DNA from: DALYJJ01 sp031969915
Lineage (GTDB): Bacteria > Acidobacteriota > Terriglobia > Bryobacterales > Bryobacteraceae
DNA length: 36,275 nucleotides
Assembly (NCBI GenBank): GCA_031969915.1
Contig: DALYJJ010000055.1
Span: 1-36,275 of the forward strand
Direction: 5' to 3'
Part shown: positions 22,672-29,866 of the stretch, in pieces
Position numbering within the stretch: position 1 is the first letter of the stretch
Layout of the letters: every line of letters begins with the position of its first letter
Notes under the pieces: model-generated
The model's database searches: none
What the model saw: only the letters and a program-made list of their open reading frames with translations
Told to the model about the DNA's origin: nothing
Position numbers and translations under genes: made by a program

Positions 22672-23874
22672 ATGCCGTCACCGACGCAGCGCAACACCGA
22701 CCTTCCGGCATTGCATCCGCTTTTCCGGGCCAAGGCCCAGACTCTGTTGAACCAACTGGCGGCCGAGGGGCTGCCGTTCCGGCTCTTTGAAGGCTTCCGC
22801 TCGCCCCATCGCCAGAAGTTTCTGTTCTCCCAAGGGCGGACGCGGCCGGGGGCGATCGTCACCAACGCACAGCCGTGGAGTTCGTATCACCAGTACGGCC
22901 TGGCCGCCGATTTCGTGATCTTCGACGGCGGCAACTGGAGTTGGGATGACAGCGGGCCCGCGGCGCGCCGCTGGGAGAGACTGCACGAGCTGGGGCGGGC
23001 CGTGGGGCTGGAGCCGCTCAGGTTCGAGAAGCCGCACCTGCAAGTGGCGGGGTTGAGCGTGGCTTCGCTCCGCGCGGGCCAGTATCCCGCGGGCGGAGAC
23101 GACAGTTGGGCTCAGACCATGGAGGACGCCATCGCCTCCTGGGAAGAAGATCCGGCGGCCCCCCCGCTGCCGGACGCGTTGCCGCGGCGCCCGGCCCTGG
23201 TGCCGGAGATGCAGTTCACGAGCCGCTTCGACGGCCGCGAGTGGTGCGTGACGCCGGAGGGCGTGGTGATCCGGGAAGGCGGCGCGACCACGCTGATGCG
23301 CACGGGCGGCGAGCCGGTGACCTGCCGGAAGATCTGGGAGGTGCACGGCGCGGTGATTCGCGACGTAGCGCGCAAGTACGGGATTGCGCCCCAACTCCTG
23401 CTCATGACCATTGCCACGGAGACCGGGTTTGCCCGCGCGCAGGGCTTCACCGGCCCGGTGACGTTCCGCTGGGAGCCGCACGTGAAGGTGGCCGACGCTG
23501 GGGGGCCGGTCTTCTTCGGCGATTACAGCGCCGGTCCAACCCAGGTGCTGGGGACCACGGCCCGCTTTCTGATTCGCAAACACCGCCTGCCGATGGACCC
23601 GCTGACGGTGGCGCCGGCTTTCGACCGAAGGCCCGAACCCCCGGTGACGCACCCGATGTACGATCCGGCGACGAACATCGAACTGGGCGCCTTGTGCATT
23701 GTCGAGGGGCTTGCGGAGACGAAAGGCGATCCGATTCTGGTCGCGGCCAAGTACAATTCCGGTGGTCTCCGGAAGAGCGCCTCGAACCCATGGAAGCTGG
23801 CATCGCACGGCGACCACCTGGATCGCGCGGCGCGGTGGTATGGCGATGCCTGCGCCGTCCTCCGGCAAGGGTGA
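22672..23874 (+). CDS. Two-domain cell-wall hydrolase: M15 (VanY/CwlK-like) peptidase plus transglycosylase-like domain
   Basis: 400 residues from the ATG at 22672. Residues 15-130: zinc peptidase of family M15, with the motif SSYHQYGLAADF (H73, D80) and the later FEKPHLQV (H122) supplying the metal ligands; LFEGFRSPHRQ fits L-Ala-D-Glu endopeptidases. Residues about 215-390: lysozyme/lytic-transglycosylase-like fold with IATETGFARAQGF (Glu250 as candidate catalytic acid), YSAGPTQVLG and AAKYNSGG. There is no signal peptide or membrane anchor. The combination of two peptidoglycan-cutting domains in a soluble protein is that of a phage endolysin. No phage genes adjoin it, but it lies 5.5 kb from a lysin-less phage-like module, so a distal lysis role is possible. 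Start 41 codons upstream rejected as lying in the divergent gene. Confidence 0.8.
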   Translation: MPSPTQRNTDLPALHPLFRAKAQTLLNQLAAEGLPFRLFEGFRSPHRQKFLFSQGRTRPGAIVTNAQPWSSYHQYGLAADFVIFDGGNWSWDDSGPAARRWERLHELGRAVGLEPLRFEKPHLQVAGLSVASLRAGQYPAGGDDSWAQTMEDAIASWEEDPAAPPLPDALPRRPALVPEMQFTSRFDGREWCVTPEGVVIREGGATTLMRTGGEPVTCRKIWEVHGAVIRDVARKYGIAPQLLLMTIATETGFARAQGFTGPVTFRWEPHVKVADAGGPVFFGDYSAGPTQVLGTTARFLIRKHRLPMDPLTVAPAFDRRPEPPVTHPMYDPATNIELGALCIVEGLAETKGDPILVAAKYNSGGLRKSASNPWKLASHGDHLDRAARWYGDACAVLRQG

Positions 23875-23965
23875 GAGGCCTTAGGCCGGCCGGTAGGGAA
23901 TCATCCCTAGTACCCGAAAGCTAAAGAGTTCCGGGGCCCATACCGATTTCCGGGTAGGGCACACC
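23875..23965 (+). promoter_or_regulatory. Potentially structured 5' leader of the kinase/HD-GYP operon
   Basis: 91 bp with two nested or successive stems: TAGGGA (23894-23899) with TCCCTA (23904-23909), and TACCCG (23911-23916) with CGGGTA (23951-23956), the latter enclosing GAAAGCTAAAGAGTTCC and a GGGCCC palindrome. Unlike neighbouring genes there is no -10 box next to the start codon. The layout suggests a cis-acting RNA or a protein-binding leader. It does not match a riboswitch class that I can name with confidence. Confidence 0.35.
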
Positions 23966-26314
23966 ATGGGTTTTCTTCAGGCTGCCAACGACGCGACCGA
24001 TAAGCTTCGTGGAGCGTTCTCGTTGCGCGTCAAAGCACTGCTTGCGATTGCACTTCCGCTGATTGGGCTGCTGGGCGCGGCGTTGCAGTTGCGCAACGTG
24101 GACGAGCGGCAGCGTCATTGGAATGGTGAGGTGCGGCGGAGCCTGGCGATTCTGACCGAGCTGCGGTTCTTACATACCGGACTGCTGAGCGCGCAGACGG
24201 ACGTTTCCAGCTATGTGATGAGCGGGCGAGGCGACCATCTGGCGACCTACGGGGACGGGCGCGACCGGATGCGGTCGTCGGTGGCGCGTATCCGGGAGCT
24301 GATCAAGGACCAGCCCGAGAAGCGCGAGCAGTTGGGGCGAATCGAGACGCAGTTCGACCGGGCGGTGCTCTCGCTGACGGAACTCCGGCAGTATTCACCG
24401 CTCCCGGGCTTGCCGCCAACGGCGGTGCCGCTCGAGGTGTTGCGGCGGAGCCGGGTGGAGACCAAGGACGCGTTGACGGGCATCGAGGCGCTGCGCAAGA
24501 ACGAAGAGGAGTTACTCGAAACCGCGCAGCAGAAGGCCTCGCTGGACCGCGTGGCGGCGGCGCAGTTGGTGCTGCTGCGGGCGCTGTTCGGGATACTCGC
24601 CGGGGCGCTGGCGGTGATGATGTTCACGCGGGCGCTGCTGCGGTCGGAACGGCGGACGGCGGCGGGGGCGATCGAGGCCGGGCGCGAGCAGTTGCGGGAG
24701 GCGTCGCGCCGGTTCGAGCTGCAATCGGAAGAGCTGCGGCGCGGGCAGGAAGCGCTGGAGCGGCAAAGCAAGGTTCTGCAATCGGTGCTCGCCACGCTGA
24801 CCGACGGGGTGGTCGTGTCGGCGCGCGACGGGCGCATCCTGATGTCCAATCCCGCGGCCTCGGCCCTGTTGCGGAACGTCGAGTACACGCCGCCGGACCA
24901 GTGGGCGGAGCTATACGACATCCGGCTGGGGGACATGGTGTCGCCGTGTCCGGCCGAATCGCAGCCGCTGGTGCGGGCGATGCGCGGCGAGACGCCGCCC
25001 CAAGGGCAGTACTTCGTGCGCAACAGCGCGACGCCCGGAGGTTGCTGGCTGTCGATGGCGGCGCAGCCACTGGTGAGCGAGGAAGGGGAGACGTTCGGCG
25101 GGGTGGTGGTGATGACGGACGTGTCCGACCATCGCTTCCATGAGGAGATTCTGCGGCTGGCCAGGGACGAGGCGGAGCGGGCCAACAATGCCAAGAGCGA
25201 GTTTCTCTCGCGGATGAGTCACGAACTGCGAACGCCGCTCAATGCCATTCTCGGATTCGCGCAGTTGCTGGAGATGTCGCGCATCAACCGCAAGGACCGG
25301 GACAGCGTGGAGCAGATTCTGAAGGCGGGCCGGCATCTGCTGCTGTTGATCAACGAGGTGCTGGACATAGCGAAGATCGAGAGCGGCCGGCTGCCCTTAT
25401 CGCTCGAGGCGGTGCGCGTGAACGAGGTCGTGGAAGAAGTGCTCGTGATGATCCAGCCCATCGCCGCGGAGCGCAACATCCTGCTGCGGGCGGATCCCGA
25501 CATCGAGTGGCGGCACCAGGTGAAAGCGGACCGTCACCGCTTGAAGCAGGTGCTGTTGAACCTGCTGTCGAACGGAGTGAAGTACAACCGCGAGGGGGGT
25601 GCGGTCACGCTGAGCTGCCTGGAGGTGGGGAAGAACCGCCTTCGGATTCAGGTTACGGACACGGGAATCGGCATTCCGCCGGACAAGATGGACCGGTTGT
25701 TCCAACCCTTCGAGCGCCTGGGCGCGGAAGAGACGGGCGTGGAAGGGACGGGCATCGGATTGACGTTGTCCAAGCGGCTCGTCGAAGCGATGGGTGGCCG
25801 GATCGGCGTGGAGAGCGGCCTCGATTGGGGGAGCCGCTTCTGGGTGGATTTCGATACGGCTGAGCTTACCTCCGTCTCGCCGCCGCGAGCGAGCGACCTG
25901 CTGGCCGCCGAAGCCGCCGTGCGCGGCGCGGTGTTGCCGGAGATCCTTTACATCGAAGACAACCCGTCGAATCAGGATCTGGTGGAGCGCGTATTGGCCC
26001 ATCGGCCCGGGGTCCGGCTCTGCCTGGCGCGCAACGGGAAGGACGGCGTGCGCCTGGCCGAGGAGCGCGTGCCCGCGTTGATTCTGCTGGACGTGCATCT
26101 GCCCGATATCGACGGGCACGAAGTGTTGATGCAACTGCGGGCCTCCGAGCGCACGCGGGAGATCCCGGTCACGGTGGCGAGTGCGGACGCTACGCCGCGG
26201 CAGGCGGAACGAATGCTATCGGCCGGCGCGCGGAGCTACCTGACGAAGCCGATCGAGGTGCCGAAGCTCCTGGCGGTGATCGATGAGACTCTGCAGGCGG
26301 TGAAGACCGTATGA
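23966..26314 (+). CDS. Membrane-bound hybrid histidine kinase (CHASE3-PAS-HisKA-HATPase-REC)
   Basis: 782 residues. TM1 about 22-40 and TM2 about 200-221 enclose a periplasmic four-helix CHASE3-like sensor. A coiled linker (230-270) leads to a PAS domain (275-390), then HisKA with phosphoacceptor H419 in SRMSHELRTPLN, HATPase with N536 (LLSNGVKYN), DTGIGIP (565-571) and GTGIGLTLSK (594-603), and a C-terminal receiver with D709 (LILLDVHLPDIDG) and the LTKPIE lysine. It should sense an extracytoplasmic or membrane cue and pass phosphate through its receiver, likely to the overlapping HD-GYP regulator (ATGA overlap at 26311-26314). All catalytic motifs look complete. Confidence 0.92.
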   Translation: MGFLQAANDATDKLRGAFSLRVKALLAIALPLIGLLGAALQLRNVDERQRHWNGEVRRSLAILTELRFLHTGLLSAQTDVSSYVMSGRGDHLATYGDGRDRMRSSVARIRELIKDQPEKREQLGRIETQFDRAVLSLTELRQYSPLPGLPPTAVPLEVLRRSRVETKDALTGIEALRKNEEELLETAQQKASLDRVAAAQLVLLRALFGILAGALAVMMFTRALLRSERRTAAGAIEAGREQLREASRRFELQSEELRRGQEALERQSKVLQSVLATLTDGVVVSARDGRILMSNPAASALLRNVEYTPPDQWAELYDIRLGDMVSPCPAESQPLVRAMRGETPPQGQYFVRNSATPGGCWLSMAAQPLVSEEGETFGGVVVMTDVSDHRFHEEILRLARDEAERANNAKSEFLSRMSHELRTPLNAILGFAQLLEMSRINRKDRDSVEQILKAGRHLLLLINEVLDIAKIESGRLPLSLEAVRVNEVVEEVLVMIQPIAAERNILLRADPDIEWRHQVKADRHRLKQVLLNLLSNGVKYNREGGAVTLSCLEVGKNRLRIQVTDTGIGIPPDKMDRLFQPFERLGAEETGVEGTGIGLTLSKRLVEAMGGRIGVESGLDWGSRFWVDFDTAELTSVSPPRASDLLAAEAAVRGAVLPEILYIEDNPSNQDLVERVLAHRPGVRLCLARNGKDGVRLAEERVPALILLDVHLPDIDGHEVLMQLRASERTREIPVTVASADATPRQAERMLSAGARSYLTKPIEVPKLLAVIDETLQAVKTV

Positions 26315-27402
26315 GCCACAGCCGGCCGGGCCGCATCCTTGTCATCGACGACCAGGAAGCCAATCTGCGCCTGCTGCGCCGCATCCTGACGGAAGCGGGA
26401 TACCGCACCGTTCGGACGGTGAGCGATCCGCGGCTGGCGCTCGACGAGTTTGCCGCGTTCGAACCGGACGTGGTGCTGCTCGATCTGATGATGCCGTTTG
26501 TGGACGGCTTCGAACTGTTGGAGGAGATCAAGCGGCGGCTGCCCCAGGATGAGTACCTGCCGGTTCTGGTGGTGACGGCCGATCAAGCGCCGCAGAGCCG
26601 TCAGAAGGCGCTGGCGGCGGGAGCGAGCGATTTCCTCACCAAGCCGATCGAAGTGACCGAGACGCTGCTGCGGATCCGCAACCAATTGGAGACGCGGAGC
26701 CTGCACCGGCAATTGCGCCACCAGAACGGCCAACTCGAAGAGAAGGTCCGGCAGCGGACCGTGGAACTGGAGCAGGCCAAGTACGAGATCCTGGAGCGTC
26801 TGGCGCTGGCCGCGGAGTTTCGCGACGACGATACCGGGCAGCACACGCGCCGGGTCGGCGTGCTGGCGGGGATGCTGGCGGAGACCCTGGGACTGGAGTC
26901 CGATCGGGTCCATCTGATCGCACAGGCCGCGCCGCTGCACGACATCGGGAAGATCGGCATACCGGATCAGATCCTGCTCAAGGCGGGGCCGCTGACGCAG
27001 GCCGAGTTCGCGCTGATGAAGACGCACACCCGGATCGGAGCGAAGATCCTGGCGGGCAGCCGCTTCCCGCTGCTCAAGACCGCCGAGGTGATCGCCCGCT
27101 TCCATCACGAGCGCTGGGACGGCGCCGGTTACGAAGGGCTGGTGGGGGAAGAGATCCCACTGGAAGGACGGATCGTGGCCGTCGCGGATGCCTTCGACGC
27201 GCTCACGCACAAGCGGCCCTACAAGCCGGCCTGGACGCTGGAGCAGGCTCTCGGCGAGATCCGGCAGCGCGCGGGGACCCAGTTCGATCCGTCGCTCGCA
27301 TCCGCCATCCAGGAATTGAGCGTTGCCGGTTTGCGCAGCCTGATCGCGGCCACCGGCAGCCCTGCCGTGCCGGCCGTGATGCCCATCGAATCAGGGCAGT
27401 AA
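26311..27402 (+). CDS. Response regulator with HD-GYP phosphodiesterase domain (RpfG-like)
   Basis: 363 residues. Receiver domain 1-125: acidic pair D13/D14, phosphoacceptor D58 (VVLLDLMMP), T89 region and K111 (LTKPIE). A coiled linker (130-160) joins an HD-GYP domain with metal ligands H178, H210-D211 (LHDIGKIGIPD), H239, H265-H266 (FHHERWDGAGY) and D293 (VADAFDALT). The output is hydrolysis of cyclic di-GMP, so the unit couples a membrane signal to second-messenger level. The naming motif is altered: GY is followed directly by EGL, so the proline of GYP is lost and the loop is one residue short. Its 3' end overlaps the convergent aminotransferase gene by 12 bp. Confidence 0.9.
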   Translation: MSHSRPGRILVIDDQEANLRLLRRILTEAGYRTVRTVSDPRLALDEFAAFEPDVVLLDLMMPFVDGFELLEEIKRRLPQDEYLPVLVVTADQAPQSRQKALAAGASDFLTKPIEVTETLLRIRNQLETRSLHRQLRHQNGQLEEKVRQRTVELEQAKYEILERLALAAEFRDDDTGQHTRRVGVLAGMLAETLGLESDRVHLIAQAAPLHDIGKIGIPDQILLKAGPLTQAEFALMKTHTRIGAKILAGSRFPLLKTAEVIARFHHERWDGAGYEGLVGEEIPLEGRIVAVADAFDALTHKRPYKPAWTLEQALGEIRQRAGTQFDPSLASAIQELSVAGLRSLIAATGSPAVPAVMPIESGQ

Positions 27403-28605
27403 GTCCACCGCCCGCTGCGCGGCTTCGTGGGCGATGTAGAAGTGCGGCGAGAGGCGAACCCATCCCTGGCGGGGCGCCGCGATCACGCTGTGCTCCCGCA
27501 GGTGCCGCACGACCAGGCGTGAGTCGACGTCCGGCTTGCGGATGCTGACGATGCCCGCCGACGTCTCGGGAGTCCGCTCGATCATCAACTCATAGCCTTT
27601 GCGGCGCGCGCCGGCCGCTACCAGGTCCGCGCAGGAGCGTACGGCCTCGCCGATCCGCTCCACACCGACGCTCAACAGAAACTCGATCGCGGCCCGCAGC
27701 CCATAGACTCCGATGGTATTGAGCGTCCCGGGCTCGTAACGGCCCGCATCCTGGCGGAGCGTCATGTCGCGGCTCGCGTAGTCGGCGTAGCCGGCGACGT
27801 TGGTCCAGCCGAACCGGCCGTACCACGAGGTGGGCGAGCTGGACGAGGCGTCGATCAAGAGCCCNNNNNNNNNNTGTCCCTTCGCATCGGCCTCACGGAT
27901 CTTCTGTATCCGGTCCTGCCACTCCTTCTGCACGTAGAGAACGCCGCAGCCCTCCGGGCCGGTCAACCATTTGTGGCCGTCCGCCGCCAGGGCCTGAATG
28001 TTCGCCGCCCGGACGTCCAGAGGGAACGCCCCGAGCCCCTGTATGGCATCCAAGAAGAAGAACGTCCCGTTGTCTTTGCAGATCCGGCCGATCGCCTGGA
28101 TGTCCGCCCGGTATCCGGAAAGGTACTGGACGAAGCTGATGGCAAGCATCCTGGCGTCGCGGCAGGCTTCGGCGATCCGGTCGAGGGGATCGGTTACCGA
28201 GAGCCATCGAACCTCCACGCCCCGCGCCTCCAACTGCTTCCAGGGGTAGTAGTTGGAGGGGAATTCCTCAAGAAATGCGACAACCCGGTCGCCCGGACGG
28301 AAGCCGAGCCCGAGGGCGATCGTCGCGATGCCTTCCGAGGTGTTCTTAACAATGGCGATCTCGTCGCGATGAGCGTTGATCAGCCGCGCTGTTGCAATAC
28401 GAAGGCCTTCGTAGGTTTCGAGCCAGGCGTCGTAGTGGAGGGAGCCCCACGTCTCGGCGTCGTCGGCGAGCGAGCGCATGGCGTCCGCGCAGGGCTTGGA
28501 GAGAGGAGACACGGCGGCATGGTTCAGATAGGTGAGGTTGGCGGTAACGGGGAAGTGGTCGCGGTAGAGATCGGCCAACGGCTTTTCGGGGAGAACGAAA
28601 CCCAT
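27391..28605 (-). CDS. Class V PLP-dependent aminotransferase (cysteine desulfurase-like)
   Basis: 404 residues including four unknown ones at an assembly gap. Features of fold type I class V enzymes: TYLNHAAVSPLS near residue 25, IAIVKNTSEGIA (83-94), FFLDAIQG with D186 contacting the cofactor, and DGHKWLTGPEGCGVLYV with H211 and Schiff-base lysine K212. RYEPGTLNTIGVYGLRAAI lies in the C-terminal half. It resembles SufS/Csd and kynureninase-type enzymes; I see no clear active-site Cys loop, so the reaction could be isopenicillin-N-epimerase-like or another cleavage. It has its own leaderless-type promoter. The sequence next to the gap (AKG...GLLIDASSSS) should be read with care. Confidence 0.85.
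   Translation of the reverse strand: MGFVLPEKPLADLYRDHFPVTANLTYLNHAAVSPLSKPCADAMRSLADDAETWGSLHYDAWLETYEGLRIATARLINAHRDEIAIVKNTSEGIATIALGLGFRPGDRVVAFLEEFPSNYYPWKQLEARGVEVRWLSVTDPLDRIAEACRDARMLAISFVQYLSGYRADIQAIGRICKDNGTFFFLDAIQGLGAFPLDVRAANIQALAADGHKWLTGPEGCGVLYVQKEWQDRIQKIREADAKGXXXXGLLIDASSSSPTSWYGRFGWTNVAGYADYASRDMTLRQDAGRYEPGTLNTIGVYGLRAAIEFLLSVGVERIGEAVRSCADLVAAGARRKGYELMIERTPETSAGIVSIRKPDVDSRLVVRHLREHSVIAAPRQGWVRLSPHFYIAHEAAQRAVDLLP
27865..27874. other. Assembly gap (10 N)
   Basis: Ten Ns inside the aminotransferase gene. The frame happens to be kept across them, but a fixed run of ten is usually a placeholder for a gap of unknown size. Confidence 0.98.
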
Positions 28606-28618
28606 GCCTCTGAGGATA
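28606..28618 (-). promoter_or_regulatory. -10 box TATCCT and 7-nt spacer to ATG (leaderless start)
   Basis: Minus strand TATCCT (28618-28613), CAGAGGC, then ATG at 28605. The AGAGG in the spacer is too close to the ATG to act as a normal Shine-Dalgarno. Confidence 0.45.
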
Positions 28619-28674
28619 CGTTAATAGTTCAGGAAGGCGTGTAAAGGCCGCTACTCGGCGGACCGGAACGCATC

Positions 28675-28711
28675 TATACTTAAGGAAGTCAGGACTCAAG
28701 GGGCAAAGGAG
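28675..28711 (+). promoter_or_regulatory. -10 box and ribosome-binding site of the M48 protease gene
   Basis: TATACT at 28675-28680 and a strong AAAGGAG at 28705-28711, five bases before the ATG at 28717. Gives a leader of about 30 nt, in contrast to the leaderless layout of the divergent neighbour. Confidence 0.55.
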
Positions 28712-28716
28712 TTCGC

Positions 28717-29793
28717 ATGAAGCGCCTCACCTTCGGGAGAAATTGGACGGCGGCGATGGTGCTCGCGCTGTCCGTTGCGCTCGTCGTTCCACCCGTCGCG
28801 CTTGCGCAGGACGAGAAGAAGGAAGACGAGAAGCAGAAGAAGGACGACAAGAAAAAGCTAAACAAGAAGCGCGATCCCGAGGAGATTGGCAACCGGGACG
28901 TGGGCAAGGGCGTGAACCTCTACTCCCTGGAGAAGGAGATCGGGCTCGGCAAGGGTTTGGCGCAGGAGATCGAGCGGCAGGCGAAGATCGTCGACGACCC
29001 GATGATCGCCGAGTACGTCAACCGTGTGGGGCAGAACCTGGTGCGGAACTCGGACGCCAAGGTGCCGGTGACGATCAAGGTTTTGGACACCGAGGAGCCG
29101 AACGCGATGGCGCTGCCGGGCGGCTTTTTCTTCGTGAACTCGGGTCTGATCCTGCTGGCGGAAAACGAGTCCGAGCTGGCGGGCGTGATGGCGCATGAAA
29201 TCGCGCACATCGCCGCGCGGCACGGCACGCGGCAGGCATCGCGCGGGCAGATCGTGAACCTGGCGACGATTCCCCTGATCTTCATGGGCGGCTGGACGGG
29301 CTTCGGCATCCGCCAGGCCGCGGGCGTGGCGATCCCACTCGGCTTCCTGACGTTCTCCCGCGGCTTCGAGTCCGAGGCGGACATGCTGGGCTTGCAGTAC
29401 ATGTACAAGGCGGGCTACGATCCGTCCGGCTTCGTGGACTTCTTCGAGAAGCTGCAGTCGCTCGAAAAGCGGAAGCCGGGAGCGATCTCCAAGTTCTTCC
29501 GCACGCACCCGCTCACCGACGACCGGATCAAGGACGCGCAGAAGAACATCGCCGAGATGCTCGAAGCGAAGCCGGAATACGTCGTGACGACATCGGAGTT
29601 CAACGATGTGAAATCGCGGCTCCTGGCGATGCACAATCGCCGCAAGGGTGAGACCAAGGAAGACCCGAACCGTCCGCGGCTGCGGCGGACTCCTGGCGGG
29701 AGCACGACGCCGGTGGAAGGCGAGACCGCCGAACAGGAGAAGAAGAAGGCCGAAGAGGCGGAAGAGCGGCCCACGCTGAAGCGCCGCAACTAA
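28717..29793 (+). CDS. M48-family periplasmic metalloprotease (BepA/YfgC-like)
   Basis: 358 residues. Signal peptide (1-30), a Lys/Glu/Asp-rich low-complexity stretch (31-55), then an M48 peptidase: zinc site H160-E-I-A-H164 with catalytic E161 and third ligand E218 (FESEAD). NAMALPGGFFFVNSGLI upstream is the usual edge-strand motif. BepA-like proteases degrade or help mature misassembled outer-membrane proteins. The longer TPR domain of E. coli BepA is absent; instead the C-terminal about 60 residues are charged and low-complexity (EGETAEQEKKKAEEAEERPT). Strong ribosome-binding site. The gene is followed by a clear terminator. Confidence 0.92.
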   Translation: MKRLTFGRNWTAAMVLALSVALVVPPVALAQDEKKEDEKQKKDDKKKLNKKRDPEEIGNRDVGKGVNLYSLEKEIGLGKGLAQEIERQAKIVDDPMIAEYVNRVGQNLVRNSDAKVPVTIKVLDTEEPNAMALPGGFFFVNSGLILLAENESELAGVMAHEIAHIAARHGTRQASRGQIVNLATIPLIFMGGWTGFGIRQAAGVAIPLGFLTFSRGFESEADMLGLQYMYKAGYDPSGFVDFFEKLQSLEKRKPGAISKFFRTHPLTDDRIKDAQKNIAEMLEAKPEYVVTTSEFNDVKSRLLAMHNRRKGETKEDPNRPRLRRTPGGSTTPVEGETAEQEKKKAEEAEERPTLKRRN

Positions 29794-29816
29794 GCCTTCG
29801 TTCCGTCGAGTGATGC

Positions 29817-29854
29817 AAAGCCCGCGCCGGCCGCCAAACGGCCGCGCGGGCTTT
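29817..29854. terminator. Bidirectional intrinsic terminator
   Basis: AAAGCCCGCGC-GGCCG (29817-29833, one bulged C) pairs with CGGCCGCGCGGGCTTT (29839-29854) around a 5-nt loop. The flanking A and T runs give a U-tract in both directions. It lies between two convergent genes (ends at 29793 and 29867) and serves both. Confidence 0.85.
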
Positions 29855-29866
29855 TCGATCTCCGGG

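Noticed and set aside
22678..23868. 396-codon frame antisense to the cell-wall hydrolase
   Set aside because: The sense frame carries M15 and transglycosylase motifs; the antisense frame is low-complexity Arg/His/Gly.
23875..23965. Known cyclic di-GMP (GEMM) riboswitch upstream of the kinase operon
   Set aside because: Some short words resemble GEMM (AAAGCTA), but the conserved core and GNRA-receptor arrangement are not present in the right order, so I do not assign the class.
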